Assembly: GCF_027580225.2 (NCBI RefSeq)
Contig: NC_073340.2
Location: 32,934,501 to 32,998,500 of the forward strand
DNA length: 64,000 nucleotides
Direction: 5' to 3'
From: Misgurnus anguillicaudatus
Taxonomy: Eukaryota; Chordata; Actinopteri; Cypriniformes; Cobitidae
Made by a program: the position numbers and the translations under genes. Of this stretch, positions 12,100-22,520 are shown piece by piece (position 1 is the first letter of the stretch; every line of letters begins with the position of its first letter). The notes below the pieces were generated by a model. The model did not search any database. It was not told the origin of the DNA and saw only the letters and a program-made list of their open reading frames with translations.

Positions 12100-13858
12100 A
12101 GGAATAGTCTACTCATTTTCAATATTAAAATATGTTATTACCTTAACTAAGAATTGTTGATACATCCCTCTATCATCTGTGTGCGTGCACGTAAGCGCTG
12201 GAGCGCGCTGCGACGCTTCGATAGCATTTAGCTTAGCCCCATTCATTCAATGGTACCATTTAGAGATAAAGTTAGAAGTGACCAAACACATCAAAGTTTT
12301 TCCTATTTAAGACGAGTAGTTATACGAGCAAGTTTGGTGGTACAAAATAAAACGTAGCCTTTTCTAAGCGGATTTAAAAGAGGAACTATATTTTATGGCG
12401 TAATAGCACTTTTGGGAGTACTTCGACTCGGCGAAGTAACACCCTCCCTCTCCCATTATGAGAGTGAGAAGGGGAGCGGACTTTTCAGGCGAGTCGAAGT
12501 ACTCCCAAAAGATGATAGAGGGATGTATCAACAATTCTTAGTTAAGGTAATAACATATTTTATAGGGCTGTCAATAGATTAAAAAAATTAATCTAGATTA
12601 ATCGCATGATTTCATGAGTTAACTGCGATTAATCGCAAATTAATCGCACATTTTTATCCATTCTAAATTTACCCTAATTTAACACTTTTCAGGTTTTTAA
12701 TATTCTAATCATATATACATATATAGACATGTATGTTAACAACAGCCTGTTTACATTTTAACAGAATCACCAGCCATTGTTTTGTATATGAATTTTCCTT
12801 TCAGAAGATTTTTCTTTCTCCATTTTTGTTTGCTGCTGCATCATTTGTGACCTGTGCTGGCAAGTTGAGTCGGAATTAGCAAATTTTAAAAAAATAGTTG
12901 TTCATATTTTGACATTCTCTATTAAAACATAGAACAATGCATGATTTGTTGAAATATAACAAAATATGACAGTTGAAAGAGTCAAATTACCACAAACATT
13001 TCCACATCCATACATTATATTACCACATCAATACCTTAAAATCACTGGTAAAACTAATAGATTTAGCACACACAAAGCAAAAACATCATCAATGTATGTT
13101 CAACTTTTTTCCTTTTGTTTGATTGACATTGAGACAGACTGCTTAAAATCTAAGTGATCTAATATAATGTTACACATCAGATAGTTTTACCCAACAGTTA
13201 ACCAAACATTTACTTAAAACATAACAGATTATAGAGCCTACCTGCGTGAATTCTTATCAAAACAGATATTTGTAAAACTGTAATTTTGTGTAGATGTCTA
13301 TATATCCGGGTCGCGTGCACGCGCTTCAGATATCAGTCAGTCAGCTTGAGGGGATCGCTTTTGAGTCTTGTCGCTCTTAATAACTCTTTAACATTAATCA
13401 GGTACCGAACTTTATCTCTCTTAATGACTCTTTTAACATCAAGCAAGTCCTGCAGTCTATTTTATAAGTCATGCATAAAAGCAAAACCAAAATGAATTGA
13501 GACGCATTTTTGTATTAGATTAAGCATTAGGAGGACGGTAACGTTACACCTCTCAGACGTATAAATAAAGATCATATCAGATGTCCAACGAGCATTTAGA
13601 GCATCGAATTTGGTAGACAATTTGCTTAATGTTCTTATTTCTATGAAAACCTTTTACTCATTTAGAGAGAGTCACATTTGTCTGCGTCTCTGTTCATTCA
13701 ACTATGGGCTGGACCAAGGGTCAAACAGAAATTGCGCGTTGCGTTAATCTCCGTTAATAAAATTAGTGGCGTTAAAATGAATTTGCGTTAACGCGTTATT
13801 AACGCGTTAATTTTGACAGCCCTAATATTTTAATATTGAAAATGAGTAGACTATTCCT
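12100..13858. mobile_element. Middle TTAA foldback element of the nest
   Basis: The ends AGGAATAGTCTACTC and GAGTAGACTATTCCT are perfect inverted repeats flanked by TTAA (12096-12099 and 13859-13862). The inverted repeat continues inward for roughly 85 bases (12100-12180 against 12510-12562 plus 13833-13858). The right arm is split by the hAT element. Removing that insertion restores a continuous arm. Confidence 0.85.
12563..13824. mobile_element. Innermost hAT element with 8-bp target duplication
   Basis: The ends TAGGGCTGTCAAT and TTGACAGCCCTA are inverted. The duplication ATATTTTA is at 12555-12562 and 13825-13832. Both ends carry AATTAATC or CGTTAAC-rich text seen in many fish hAT-like elements. 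No transposase is visible, so it is non-autonomous. Confidence 0.85.
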
Positions 13859-14033
13859 TTAACGGACAAACTTTTTTATTAAGTTCTTCGACGAGGACAT
13901 GTTTTTCCGGTGGCGGCTACCTAAGCTTCTCTATGCGTTTCAAAAGTGAGGGGTGAGTACTGGCTTGAGCCATTGGTTGCAATTTGCAACGTTACCACTA
14001 GATGCCGCTAAAGTGTACACACTGCACCTTTAA

Positions 14034-14571
14034 ACCTGTGATGCTGAGTTGATGTTTTGACGAGTAATTAATTTTGAACAACAATAATCCGGGATCACCA
14101 TTGATCCCTGCCGCTCAAGGGGTTGAATTTTTGTAGGCGGTGATGAAGTTCTGTTTTGGTAAACACAGCAAACACTTGAAGCGAAAACTATCATTAACTA
14201 GTTCAGAAAATTGAAATAGTCTGGCAAGGTGGGGTTTAACAAATCATCTGACTTGTAAATATGCCATGTGCCTTATTACTCTGGAACCACAGGAAAATGG
14301 CATCTTGACAGCTGATTGGCCGATGGAGAACGTGCCAGTCCTTCACTGGAATAGATTTTATAGCATCCAAAAAAGGTTACTGTGCAAATCATCTGTTGCT
14401 TAATAAAATTTTGCAATATACATGTTAAAAGTTATCAAAATCAGACAATTATTAATTTTTTCAAAGGCAGTCAACAAAGATTTTTAGCATAATAAAGTTA
14501 CAGTTTATTCCAGCAGGGTCCGCTTAACCATTCTGACCATCCACTTTTTGAATGAAAATGTCAGCTTGATG
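14034..14571. other. Unassigned stretch
   Basis: No gene or repeat end recognised. Confidence 0.35.
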
Positions 14572-14775
14572 CACTGAAAAAAATGATTCATTGAATGTAA
14601 TCAATTTTTTTATCGTAAGTGGTTGCAATCAATTTAATTAAGCTACATTTAAACAAAAGTTTTATATTTTATTTTACTTTACTAATCTTTTTTGTTTAAA
14701 TGTAGCTTAAATAAATTGATTGCAACCACTTACCTTAAAAAACTGATTAAATTCAATGAATAATTTTTTTCAGTG
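14572..14775. mobile_element. Foldback MITE of the CACTGAAAAAA family
   Basis: It starts CACTGAAAAAAATGATTCAT and ends with the inverse. The arms pair along nearly their whole length (about 14572-14665 against 14690-14775), including TTGATTGCAACCACTTA. It is 204 bp and non-coding. Similar termini occur at 8528-8687 and 54486-55295. Confidence 0.8.
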
Positions 14776-14874
14776 TGTTATGTTACGTGTTCTTTTTTAC
14801 ATTGCACAGACCAAACAGCATACGACATCGAACGTTAAGGATACACAATTAAATTTAGCCTTCAAAGACATTAA

Positions 14875-15270
14875 AAACAAAAAAGACAGAAAATCTGACT
14901 TTTTTCATGTTTAAGTGATATAATTGGGTCCCCAGTGCTTCTGTCAATTTAGAAAATGTAAAAAAGAAAAACCCAACAATAGGTCATTGAAATTTGGCTC
15001 CCCTTGTGATGTCAGAAAGGGATAATACCGCCCCTTAATCTGCACTATCCAACCATGGCACTGACATTTAGTGCAGAGATCAACTCATTTGCATTTTAAC
15101 AAACACACACAAAAACTGCATATTTTTGCTCACACCTACAAAGTGGCAATTTTAACATGTTATAATAAATTATCTATAGGCTATGGTATTTTGAGCTAAA
15201 TCTTCACATATACGTACTCTGGGGGCACCAAGATTTATTTTACATCTTAAAACGTTTTGTAATGTCCCCT
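14875..15270. mobile_element. TTAA-flanked repeat upstream of bnip3
   Basis: It ends TGTCCCCT followed by TTAA (15271-15274). A TTAA also precedes the degenerate left end (14871-14874). The body, including GGTCCCCAGTGCTTCTG and GCACTATCCAACCA, matches a common cyprinid element from memory. It lies about 400 bp upstream of the bnip3 start codon, so it may sit within or next to promoter DNA. Confidence 0.65.
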
Positions 15271-15675
15271 TTAAGCATCAACTAGATAAAAAGCCACATG
15301 TGATGTGACATGTGTCACAAATTCGAATAGGAGATGTAAAATTAGGTATTGGGGGATTTACACAATCTGGCAACCACAGTTAGCATTATCCCAATCTGGC
15401 ATCCCTTGTGCCAATGTTCCTGTATTGTTGTCATCTGTCTTTCTGCCCTACATTTCCAAGTATAGGACAGTTGCATGTTTCGTCACCACCAGCTGTGTAC
15501 ATTCATAAAATTAAGATTCCAATCCGCAAAACATATCAACCAATGTGATTCGCGTAAAACAGCCCATGCCTCTAGAAAGCATTGGATTGCGCTATACAAC
15601 ATCGACTCATTTCTAAGGATTTAAACGGACTTTAAACGTCGTCAGTTGTTTATTTTGTCTGTAAAGGGCGCTGAA

Positions 15676-15718
15676 ATGTCGACTGAGAAACAAAGCGCAA
15701 CTGAGGAAAACCTTCAGG
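15676..15718 (+). CDS. bnip3: bnip3 exon 1 (coding part)
   Basis: Encodes [14 protein letters not shown] and the first base of Gly15. The donor is CAGG|GTAAGT. The 5' UTR start was not located. Confidence 0.95.
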
Positions 15719-18700
15719 GTAAGTGTTTAAAAACAAAACACATTTTGTGCCTTAAATTTAGCTGTAACCAAATTCGTTTATGTTGAGTAAATAAGCGCGT
15801 GTTTTAGTAGTTATATACACAAACAGGCAATAAACATCTAACTACTAATTTGTAATGCCATGCATCACATTAAATAAAATTATTGTCCAGCTGCTTATGA
15901 ATATTTCGCAGGCGCGATGTGCGCCAAGAAGTAGCAGGTGCAAACAGAAACACAACCATGACGCATGTGCCCCACTAGCTAGTAAACACAAAGAATGCTA
16001 GCTAGTAAACACAAGTATTAGTTACACTGTAAGTATAATGATTCAAATGTAACAACCCTACAAGATTTCGCGCGAGTACGCAGCGCGCAGTCAAATTTCT
16101 TTATTCACATTTAAATTCCCTTTGATGTGAGAAAAACAGAACCACGGCCGCACCCCCGTATAAAAGGCGGCGGGGATTACACAGGGACTAATTTCATTGG
16201 ATGATGTTTTGGGACGAATGGCAATTCAGTACGCAATGGGAGGTGTTAGGGAGTTATTTATAGCGTTTTGTTTATTTTCCTCTGAGTCCAGACTCAAGCG
16301 CGCGCATGCCATCAGTTTATCTGGATATTCTGCGTCATGCTAATGCCTCATACATACGCAACGCGTTTTCAATGTCATAATTATGTTATTAAATATTATG
16401 GCACGTGGTGCATGTAATACCGCATGCGAAAATTAAATAAAATAAAGCAGTATATTTGCACATGAAAGGGTTAATGCATTGTTACCAATGACCCATACAT
16501 TTAGGAGAAACCATTTTGAGTTCCTACATACATCAGTAGATTTCCAGTCCAAATTGTTTCATTAGCAAATATATATATATATAAAGCCATGTTCATCTTT
16601 TAAATATTTTGTCAGCAAGAATTTTTTTTCTTAAAGCAATTAATTGAATTAATAAATTCAAAAGGCACGTAAACCCTGCATAAAAAGAGAATAATGCAAG
16701 CTGTAAAAAAATATTTGGCATTATATTTAGCATTATATTATTTTTTTGCAGGTTCCTGGGTGGAGCTCCATTTTAATGGTGGCAGCAGCACTCCTAAAGG
16801 AGGTGCAGATGAGCAAAGTGCCAGCACCGCCCCGAGCGGAGGAGACCTTGAGAAAATGCTTTTAGATGCTCAACATGAGTCGGGCAGAAGCAGCTCCAGA
16901 GGGAGCTTACCATGTGACAGGTCAGTATAATCAGTTATTGATCAATTACATTTTGGGGATTTTAATGTGAAATGCACTGAGATCAAAAGGACTAAGCAGG
17001 GTATAAATCCTAGCGATGACACTTACAGTATATTATACAAGATGTGTTTGTTATAAAAACATGTTCTATCAATTTCCTCACCAGTCCTCCAAGATCCCAA
17101 ACTCCTCTGCACTTGCGCAGGGGCTCAGAGGTCCACAGCTCTGGAGAAAAAAACAGCTCACAGGTACAAATGATTGGCTTTAATAACATGCACTATTGGA
17201 GTATGTAGTGTACATCACAGGGAGTTTTGTGTACAGAAACTATTCCAGAACTGTTTTTTACTAAGAAACTTTAAATAACTAAAATAATAACATCTTTTAG
17301 GGTTCCCACAGGTCCTTGAAAGTTTGTGAATCTGGGGGAAAAATTCAAGGCCCTGGAAAGTTTTTGGAAATATACATACATAGATATGGGTCATTGAAAG
17401 TGCTTGAATCTATTTTATGCAAGAAGTTTTCTGGAAAAAAATCCATTATTCCCGGTGTGTTGTAGGATAATATTATAAAATTCTAGACTTTTTAACTTTT
17501 CGCTTTAAATGCTTATATATTCTGTATGCGAATGTTGATTCATACCAAAATGCTTTTTTGCATAGTTTTGTTTGACACATGAAAGCGTCTCAGGTTACGT
17601 ATGTAACTGTTTCCTGAGAAGGGAACGAGACGCTGCGTCTCTCTCGCCATACTTCCTGCGTCCCTGTAACACCGTCTTTGGCAATATTTCAGATAGAAAA
17701 ATACTTCTTGGCTCCCGTGTCACCCTGTCTTTGTCGTTAAGCCTCACCATTTGTTGAAATTGATAAACTCATTCAGACGCACTTACCCCTGGAGCCGTCC
17801 CTAAAGTGTCACCGCAGTGACGCAGCGCGAGTTCCCTCGAAATGGAACTGTAACAATGTATCTTAAAAGGTAACATGATGTAACCTTGCTCTCACTTGAA
17901 ATGTGTCCCCACATGTATTCCTTGAATTTGAGGGTATTGGACCTGGAAAGTCCTTGAAAGGTCCTTGAATTTGAAGTTGAGTAAGGTGTGGGAACCCTGA
18001 TCCTTTAACAACAAGACATTTTAAATATTTATTTTGGATTCTGTATAAGTTAATCGTTAAGGTATCTTTTTTGAAATTAGTCAAACAGTAGTATTTTACA
18101 TTTTGTTGTGGTCTGGGTTAAGTCAGAGGAAGACTATCTGGAGAGGCGGAGAGAGGTGGAGACCCTGATGAAGAAAAATGCAGACTGGATCTGGGACTGG
18201 TCGAGTCGCCCGGAAAACCTGCCGCCCAAGTATCTAAACCTTTAGAAGACAGATACAATGAATGAAACTAGTTAATGACAAACAATCATATTAACCTAGA
18301 GTACAGTATATCACATGCTGTTGGGTGTTAAAGATGAAGATCATAATGTTGTAAATGAACTCTTTTAGGGAGTTTTTGCTGAGGCACCCGAAGCGTTCCA
18401 GCACTCTCAGCATGAGGAACACCAGTGTGATGAAGAAAGGAGGAATCTTCTCTGCAGAATTCCTCAAAGTTTTCCTGCCGTCTCTCGTCCTCTCGCACAT
18501 CCTTGCTGTGGGTCTCGGGTATGTATGACGTCTGAACCAAGAACAATCCTTATGTAAATACAGCCATGTAATGGACAGACGTACTGGTTACATTTTGTTA
18601 TTTCAATTATACCAGATGACGTATGTAGAGCGACATCAATTCAAACTCAAACAACTGAAAGCTATGCAACTAAACCGGTAGCTGTATATTGAAAAGCAAC

Positions 18701-21542
18701 ACAATAAAGTGGCACTGTAACAACCACAGCACAAGCATAATGACATGATATAAATGGTAAGTGGTTTTTATAATAAGTTAATTGTATTTCGTCGAAGACG
18801 ATGCCTAGCAGGTTCGTCCTATAAAACTTTGTGGCTATAATTTCTTGTCATATACAATGAAATTGTTTAATGCCAAAAGTTGCTCTTTTTTTAAATAAAC
18901 TAGCGTTCAAAACTACTAAGAACGCTCTCTAAGGTTGCATTGAGTAACTTTGCGTCTGCGGCTGTGTTGGATAAACAAAACTGCTTTGGTGTGTCGCATA
19001 GATGTCGTCATCGTCTTGCTGCCCCCTCCCCGCTCTGTGATTTTTTCCTTTTTTCCGGGGCAAAATTTGGTCCATAGTTTCCATGCTAGACTTGCAGCGT
19101 GAATAAATTTGCGGGCAAGGCAGCATGGGAAAATCCAGGCTAATGTGAGATTGAGACCACTTGTGAAAATTGACCATGGATTTACTACAGTTAAAACCAA
19201 AAACTATGGTTGGCTATAGTTAAAGGACAAGTTCGGTATTTTACAATTAAAGCCCTGTTTTCAGATTGTTTATGATGAAATAGAACGGTTTTGACTGATA
19301 TTTCGACATTTGCGGCTGCCCCGAGAATTTTTGGGTGTTTGTGTTTCAGCTCCTACCTTTACAATGGGTTTAATAGTGCACTGGAACAATCCTTTCTAAA
19401 ATGCATTAAACTTTCGTTTACAAAGACGTGAAACTTATCGAGTGGTCAGGGGTGTTCAATGATATGCTTACACAAAAATTGCGTTAAAAGATGCTTTCCA
19501 ACAGCTGTTTTAGCATTCGTTGTTAACTTGTGGACCTATTTTTCCAAACGCCCCACACCCGTATATTCTTCCGCTGAGAGCTTGAATAATAGATACTCCA
19601 GCCCAGTTGGTGGCGATAATCCGCCATTGCCGATTGCAAGAATAGAAACAAAGGTCCCGGCGCGGAGTAATCCCGCACTTCACAGCACAACTAATACAAG
19701 TCAATGGAGTTGGCAAAAACTACAATAAAACCTGTTGGAATGCGTATTCTGCAGCGATCTCTGCGTGAGCATACCAGTGAACACCCCTGACCACTCGGTG
19801 AGTTTCACGTCTTTGTAAACGAAAGTTTAATGCATTTTAGGAAGGATTGTTCCAGTGCACCATTAAACCCATTGTAAAGGTAGGAGCTGAAACACAAACA
19901 CCCAAAAATTCTCCGGGCAGCATCGTGTGTCCGGATTTCAGTCGGAACCGTTCTGTTTCATCGTGGACAGTCTGAGAACAGGGCTTTGGGTGTAAAATAC
20001 CGAACTTGTCCTTTAATATTAAAAAATATCAATGGTTGTGCTACCAAAACTATGGTAACCATGGTTACTGTAGTAAAACCATGGATTTGCCAGTGGTAAT
20101 CAATACGTGAAAAAATATGGTTACTACAAAAACATGGTTAATTTTAAGTGACACAACCCTGAGCATTTATTAACAGCAAATATCAGTAATCCTACACATT
20201 TCATGTAAACAAAGTACCAACAAGACCCTACTAAAAAAGATCAGCTTAAACCATCCTAAGCTGGTTGACTGGTTTTGGCTTGTCTTCCAGTCTGGTTTTG
20301 GCTGGCTGGGCTGGTGTGGCGGGCTGGTTTTTACCACTTTTAGCTTGTCAGGCTAGGAGACAAGCTGACCAACCAGTTTAACCAGGTTAAAAATACCATC
20401 TTAAACCAGCTACTTCCATCTTAAGACCAGCTTACCAAGCTGTCTAACTGTTTAAGCTGGCGGGTCGAATGGTCTTCCATCCTGACCAGCTAAATGTGTC
20501 TAAAACCCCTCTAAAACCAGCCTGCTATACCAGCTTAACCAGCTAAAACCAAGCTGGGAGACCAGCTAAAACCATCCATCCAGCTAATGCTGGGAAAAAC
20601 ACCAAAACATTTTTTTACATCTTATAAGATTTTGCACCTATAGTGTGTGGTGTGCCATGTGTCAAAGACAGCACACCACACACAAACAGAGTCTCTACTG
20701 TGAAGACAGGAAATCTAGCAAAATCTCGAGAGACACATAAGTATGGCGGACGATATGCAGGAAGAAATTCAATGATAGTGTTTGGAATGATTTTTACAGA
20801 AAATTTAAGGGAGCCAGCAAGAACATGGTCTGTAGAAGTTCACTTTGCTGGGCCATGACTGCTTCCGTCTTCCATCTTCTCGCTTTCTGATTGGATATTG
20901 GATAATCTCAAGAGCGTGTGCGCGTTTGTCCTCAGGGTTCCCCCACACATCAGCATTTCAGATCGTAAATATTAAACATGTTTAATATGTACGATTCGCT
21001 ATCAGGTTCGGACACTCTCAACACACCTCACACCAAGGGAAAATCTGATAACATAATCTGTAGAACCATCAAGATAATAGGGACATAGCTAGTATTGTCG
21101 GAAAGGGGGGAAATTGGCCCAAAATCAGCTTGATTATCTTATGGTGTGTACCCAGCATTAGGCTGGTTTTAGCTGGTCTTTTCTGTAGGGTAAACTTACA
21201 GTATTTTAAAGTAATGGTATTTTTGAGTCGTCCTCTTCATACTGGTAAGAGTTGGATACTGAAATGCATGCTAGCATGCTCGACAGGGGTTGGCATGACT
21301 TGGCACTTCTCTGCTGAAAGCTCACAGCAACAGTGAAAAGAACAGAACATCAAAATGGAGGATCGCTTTGAAATATAAGCAGCCGTAGCATATCAGACTA
21401 CACACTGAGTTTGAAAACACATCTCTGATGGCGAACAAATAATGCACCTTAATAAATGTATTAGGTTGTCTAAAAATACTCCACTCTCTTCCTCTTCAGG
21501 GTGTACATTGGAAGACGTTTCACCACCTCTGGCACCATTTGA
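15676..21542 (+). CDS. bnip3: BNIP3, BH3-like mitophagy receptor (six exons)
   Basis: Exons are 15676-15718, 16752-16920, 17085-17163, 18123-18229, 18369-18518 and 21500-21542. All introns are GT-AG, and the joined frame is 591 nt, or 196 residues (human about 194). BNIP3 sits in the outer mitochondrial membrane and recruits LC3/GABARAP for mitophagy, especially in hypoxia. Visible hallmarks are the LIR core W17-V-E-L20, the stretch [14 protein letters not shown], the acidic SEED region, [20 protein letters not shown] with [21 protein letters not shown], and a C-terminal membrane helix of about residues 164-187. The helix carries the SH (175-176), A179, G183 and G187 positions that in the human protein drive dimerisation. 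The start codon is the only one that joins in frame to exon 2. It converges with ppp2r2d. A bnip3l paralogue is less likely because of the N-terminus and the neighbour. Confidence 0.96.
15719..16751 (+). other. bnip3 intron 1, CpG-containing first half
   Basis: It contains several CpG-rich patches (15790-16170), a GCGTG core of the HIF type at 15797-15801 and a CACGTG at 16402-16407. BNIP3 is a known HIF target, but these single short motifs are only suggestive. A TATA-like site is listed separately. No repeat was recognised. Confidence 0.45.
16159..16166 (+). promoter_or_regulatory. TATA-box-like site in bnip3 intron 1
   Basis: A perfect TATAAAAG is embedded in GC-rich flanks (CCCCCG before, GCGGCGGGG after). 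This is the usual look of a TATA promoter rather than of AT-rich intron. It could drive an internal transcript or belong to an unrecognised mobile element. No downstream ATG-containing exon other than bnip3 exon 2 was found. Confidence 0.35.
16752..16920 (+). CDS. bnip3: bnip3 exon 2 (LC3-interacting region)
   Basis: The acceptor is TTTTTTTGCAG and the donor AG|GTCAGT. It encodes the SWVELHF LIR segment and the [14 protein letters not shown] stretch. The glycine- and alanine-rich linker between them is the variable part of the family. Confidence 0.95.
17085..17163 (+). CDS. bnip3: bnip3 exon 3
   Basis: Encodes PPRSQTP through GEKNSSQ and ends on a codon boundary. The donor is CAG|GTACAA. Confidence 0.95.
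17299..17998. mobile_element. AGGGTTCCCACA element with an internal insertion
   Basis: It begins AGGGTTCCCACAGGTCCTTG and ends TGTGGGAACCCT. The flanks CATCTTTT and GATCCTTT are close to an 8-base duplication, so hAT is possible. The interior GAAAGTCCTTGAAAGG text recurs, inverted, at 32044-33616. It lies in bnip3 intron 3. Confidence 0.65.
17583..17855. repeat. Cyprinid repeat nested in the AGGGTTCCCACA element
   Basis: It has GCGTCTCAGGTTACGTATG at one end. The other end has GACGCAGCGCGAGTTCCCTC, which partly inverts GGGAACGAGACGCTGCGTC near 17622. The same nested piece appears in the inverted copy near 32180-32260. Identification as a cyprinid repeat is from memory. Confidence 0.55.
18123..18229 (+). 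CDS. bnip3: bnip3 exon 4 (acidic and [12 protein letters not shown] segment)
   Basis: Encodes [18 protein letters not shown] and [17 protein letters not shown], the region described as BH3-like in BNIP3. The acceptor is GGGTTAAG and the donor CAA|GTATCT. Confidence 0.95.
18369..18518 (+). CDS. bnip3: bnip3 exon 5 (juxtamembrane and membrane helix)
   Basis: Encodes residues 133-183: [19 protein letters not shown], then [15 protein letters not shown], then most of the hydrophobic anchor [16 protein letters not shown]. The donor is GG|GTATGT. Confidence 0.96.
18519..19219 (+). other. First part of bnip3 intron 5
   Basis: No exon seen. The overlapping minus-strand frames at 18916-19200 resemble no known family. 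The text at 19160-19219 contains CCATGG and ACTATGG motifs of a low-complexity cyprinid repeat that resumes at about 20017. Confidence 0.4.
19224..20012. mobile_element. TTAA-flanked foldback element with ~235-bp arms
   Basis: The ends AGGACAAGTTCGGTATTTTA and TAAAATACCGAACTTGTCCT are inverted, with TTAA at 19220-19223 and 20013-20016. The arms stay paired through CGAGTGGTCAGGGGTGTTCA (about 19440) and its inverse (about 19780). Reading frames inside (19459-19728 and reverse) are spacer sequence. It interrupts an ACCATGG-rich repeat and lies in bnip3 intron 5. Confidence 0.85.
20225..21191. mobile_element. ACCAGC/GCTGGT-rich element, interrupted copy
   Basis: The left end ACCCTACTAAAAAAGATCAG and right end AGCTGGTCTTTTCTGTAGGG are related inverted termini. 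The left body (20225-20600) is packed with GCTGGTT and AACCAGC words. The part from about 20600 to 21150 is unrelated and probably a later insertion. The same family makes the large array at 50141-53011. Confidence 0.6.
21500..21542 (+). CDS. bnip3: bnip3 exon 6 (C-terminal tail and stop)
   Basis: The acceptor is CTCTTCAG. It encodes [13 protein letters not shown] and TGA, completing the membrane helix with the family YIGRR ending. It lies 2981 bp from exon 5, across repeat-filled intron 5. Confidence 0.93.
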
Positions 21543-22520
21543 AGGCACAGGAGAAATCTCAAAACCACACATCAACCATCTCAGCTGCTTTATCTCCAAT
21601 TAATGCTTGCGTAGATGCAGAAAGGACGAGGTCACATGTCCTATTTCCTCTCTCTGCCTGTGGCCTCGTTTCCCCTCGTGTATTCGACTGGCCTTTCCCA
21701 TAGTTCTTCTCCTGACTCGACATATAATTCCCCCGTCCACTTGGGGAATGCCATGCTAGGCCAGATAGGATTAGATGTTATGCCTTCTCATAATTTGATA
21801 TCGTCCTGTAACTACAAATATTACAGCAGGATCATAAGGAGATAATAAGAGATGAAAGCGAGAATGTAAGTTCAGAAATGGTACAATGGAAAGACAAGTG
21901 GATCACAAGATGCTGGATTCTGAGTGCTCAAGAGATACTCGATACCTAGACTGTGAATTAGGAAGAGGTTGTACTTATATTATAATGAATCTTGACAAAA
22001 GAATCAATGATATCTTGTTAAGGCACCATATCTATGTGCCTTAAGGTTGTTTATACACTCAATGTTTCAAGCACCAAATTTGTTTTGGGAATGGAGCAAA
22101 ATACAGTATTATTGTACTTGCATAGTAAGCAGTACATTTCCTCAGTACAGTTCAGACTGATTCATATCGTGAAAATACTCAAAAATGTAATTACTACATC
22201 ATTAGATGAAATTGTTTTAAAGGTACAAAATATTTGAGAAAAAATTGAAATGTGTACTTACCAAAGTTTGTGTTGACCTGACTCAAGAATGTCCTTGTCT
22301 GTTGTATATCTGAAATGGTCAAGGTTTTAGTCCAAAGATTGCCTTATTGAATCAGGCAGGGAGTATAAGGGAAAATCTGTGTAATTTATTGTAATTCTGT
22401 AAATGTTGTGCATGTTTTGTTGTCCTTCAAAAATCAAACTCAATGTAGGCTATGTATCCGTTTCATTGTGGTTTTGTATCAATGGAGGGACTCAACAGAA
22501 ATAAATATCTGCCAATTGTA
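21543..22520 (+). other. Putative bnip3 3' UTR with AATAAA at 22500-22505
   Basis: The first clear plus-strand AATAAA after the stop is at 22500-22505, giving a 3' UTR of about 1 kb. The length suits the gene, but no transcript evidence is available. Confidence 0.45.

Larger units (their letters stand above)
11924..14029. mobile_element. Outermost TTAA element of a three-level nest
   Basis: The ends AGGTGCAGTGT and ACACTGCACCT are flanked by TTAA (11920-11923 and 14030-14033). Its own sequence is 11924-12095 plus 13863-14029. I recognise these two pieces as one common cyprinid element. The middle was displaced by a second TTAA element, which in turn carries a hAT element. Apparent length is 2106 bp, of which only about 340 bp is its own. 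Confidence 0.8.

Noticed and set aside
15790..16407. HIF response elements in bnip3 intron 1
   Set aside because: Single RCGTG cores occur by chance. No tandem ancillary motif was seen, so they are noted only as weak hints.
18916..19200. Overlapping minus-strand frames in bnip3 intron 5
   Set aside because: No family match, and they lie next to repeat text. Two overlapping frames of similar length suggest chance.
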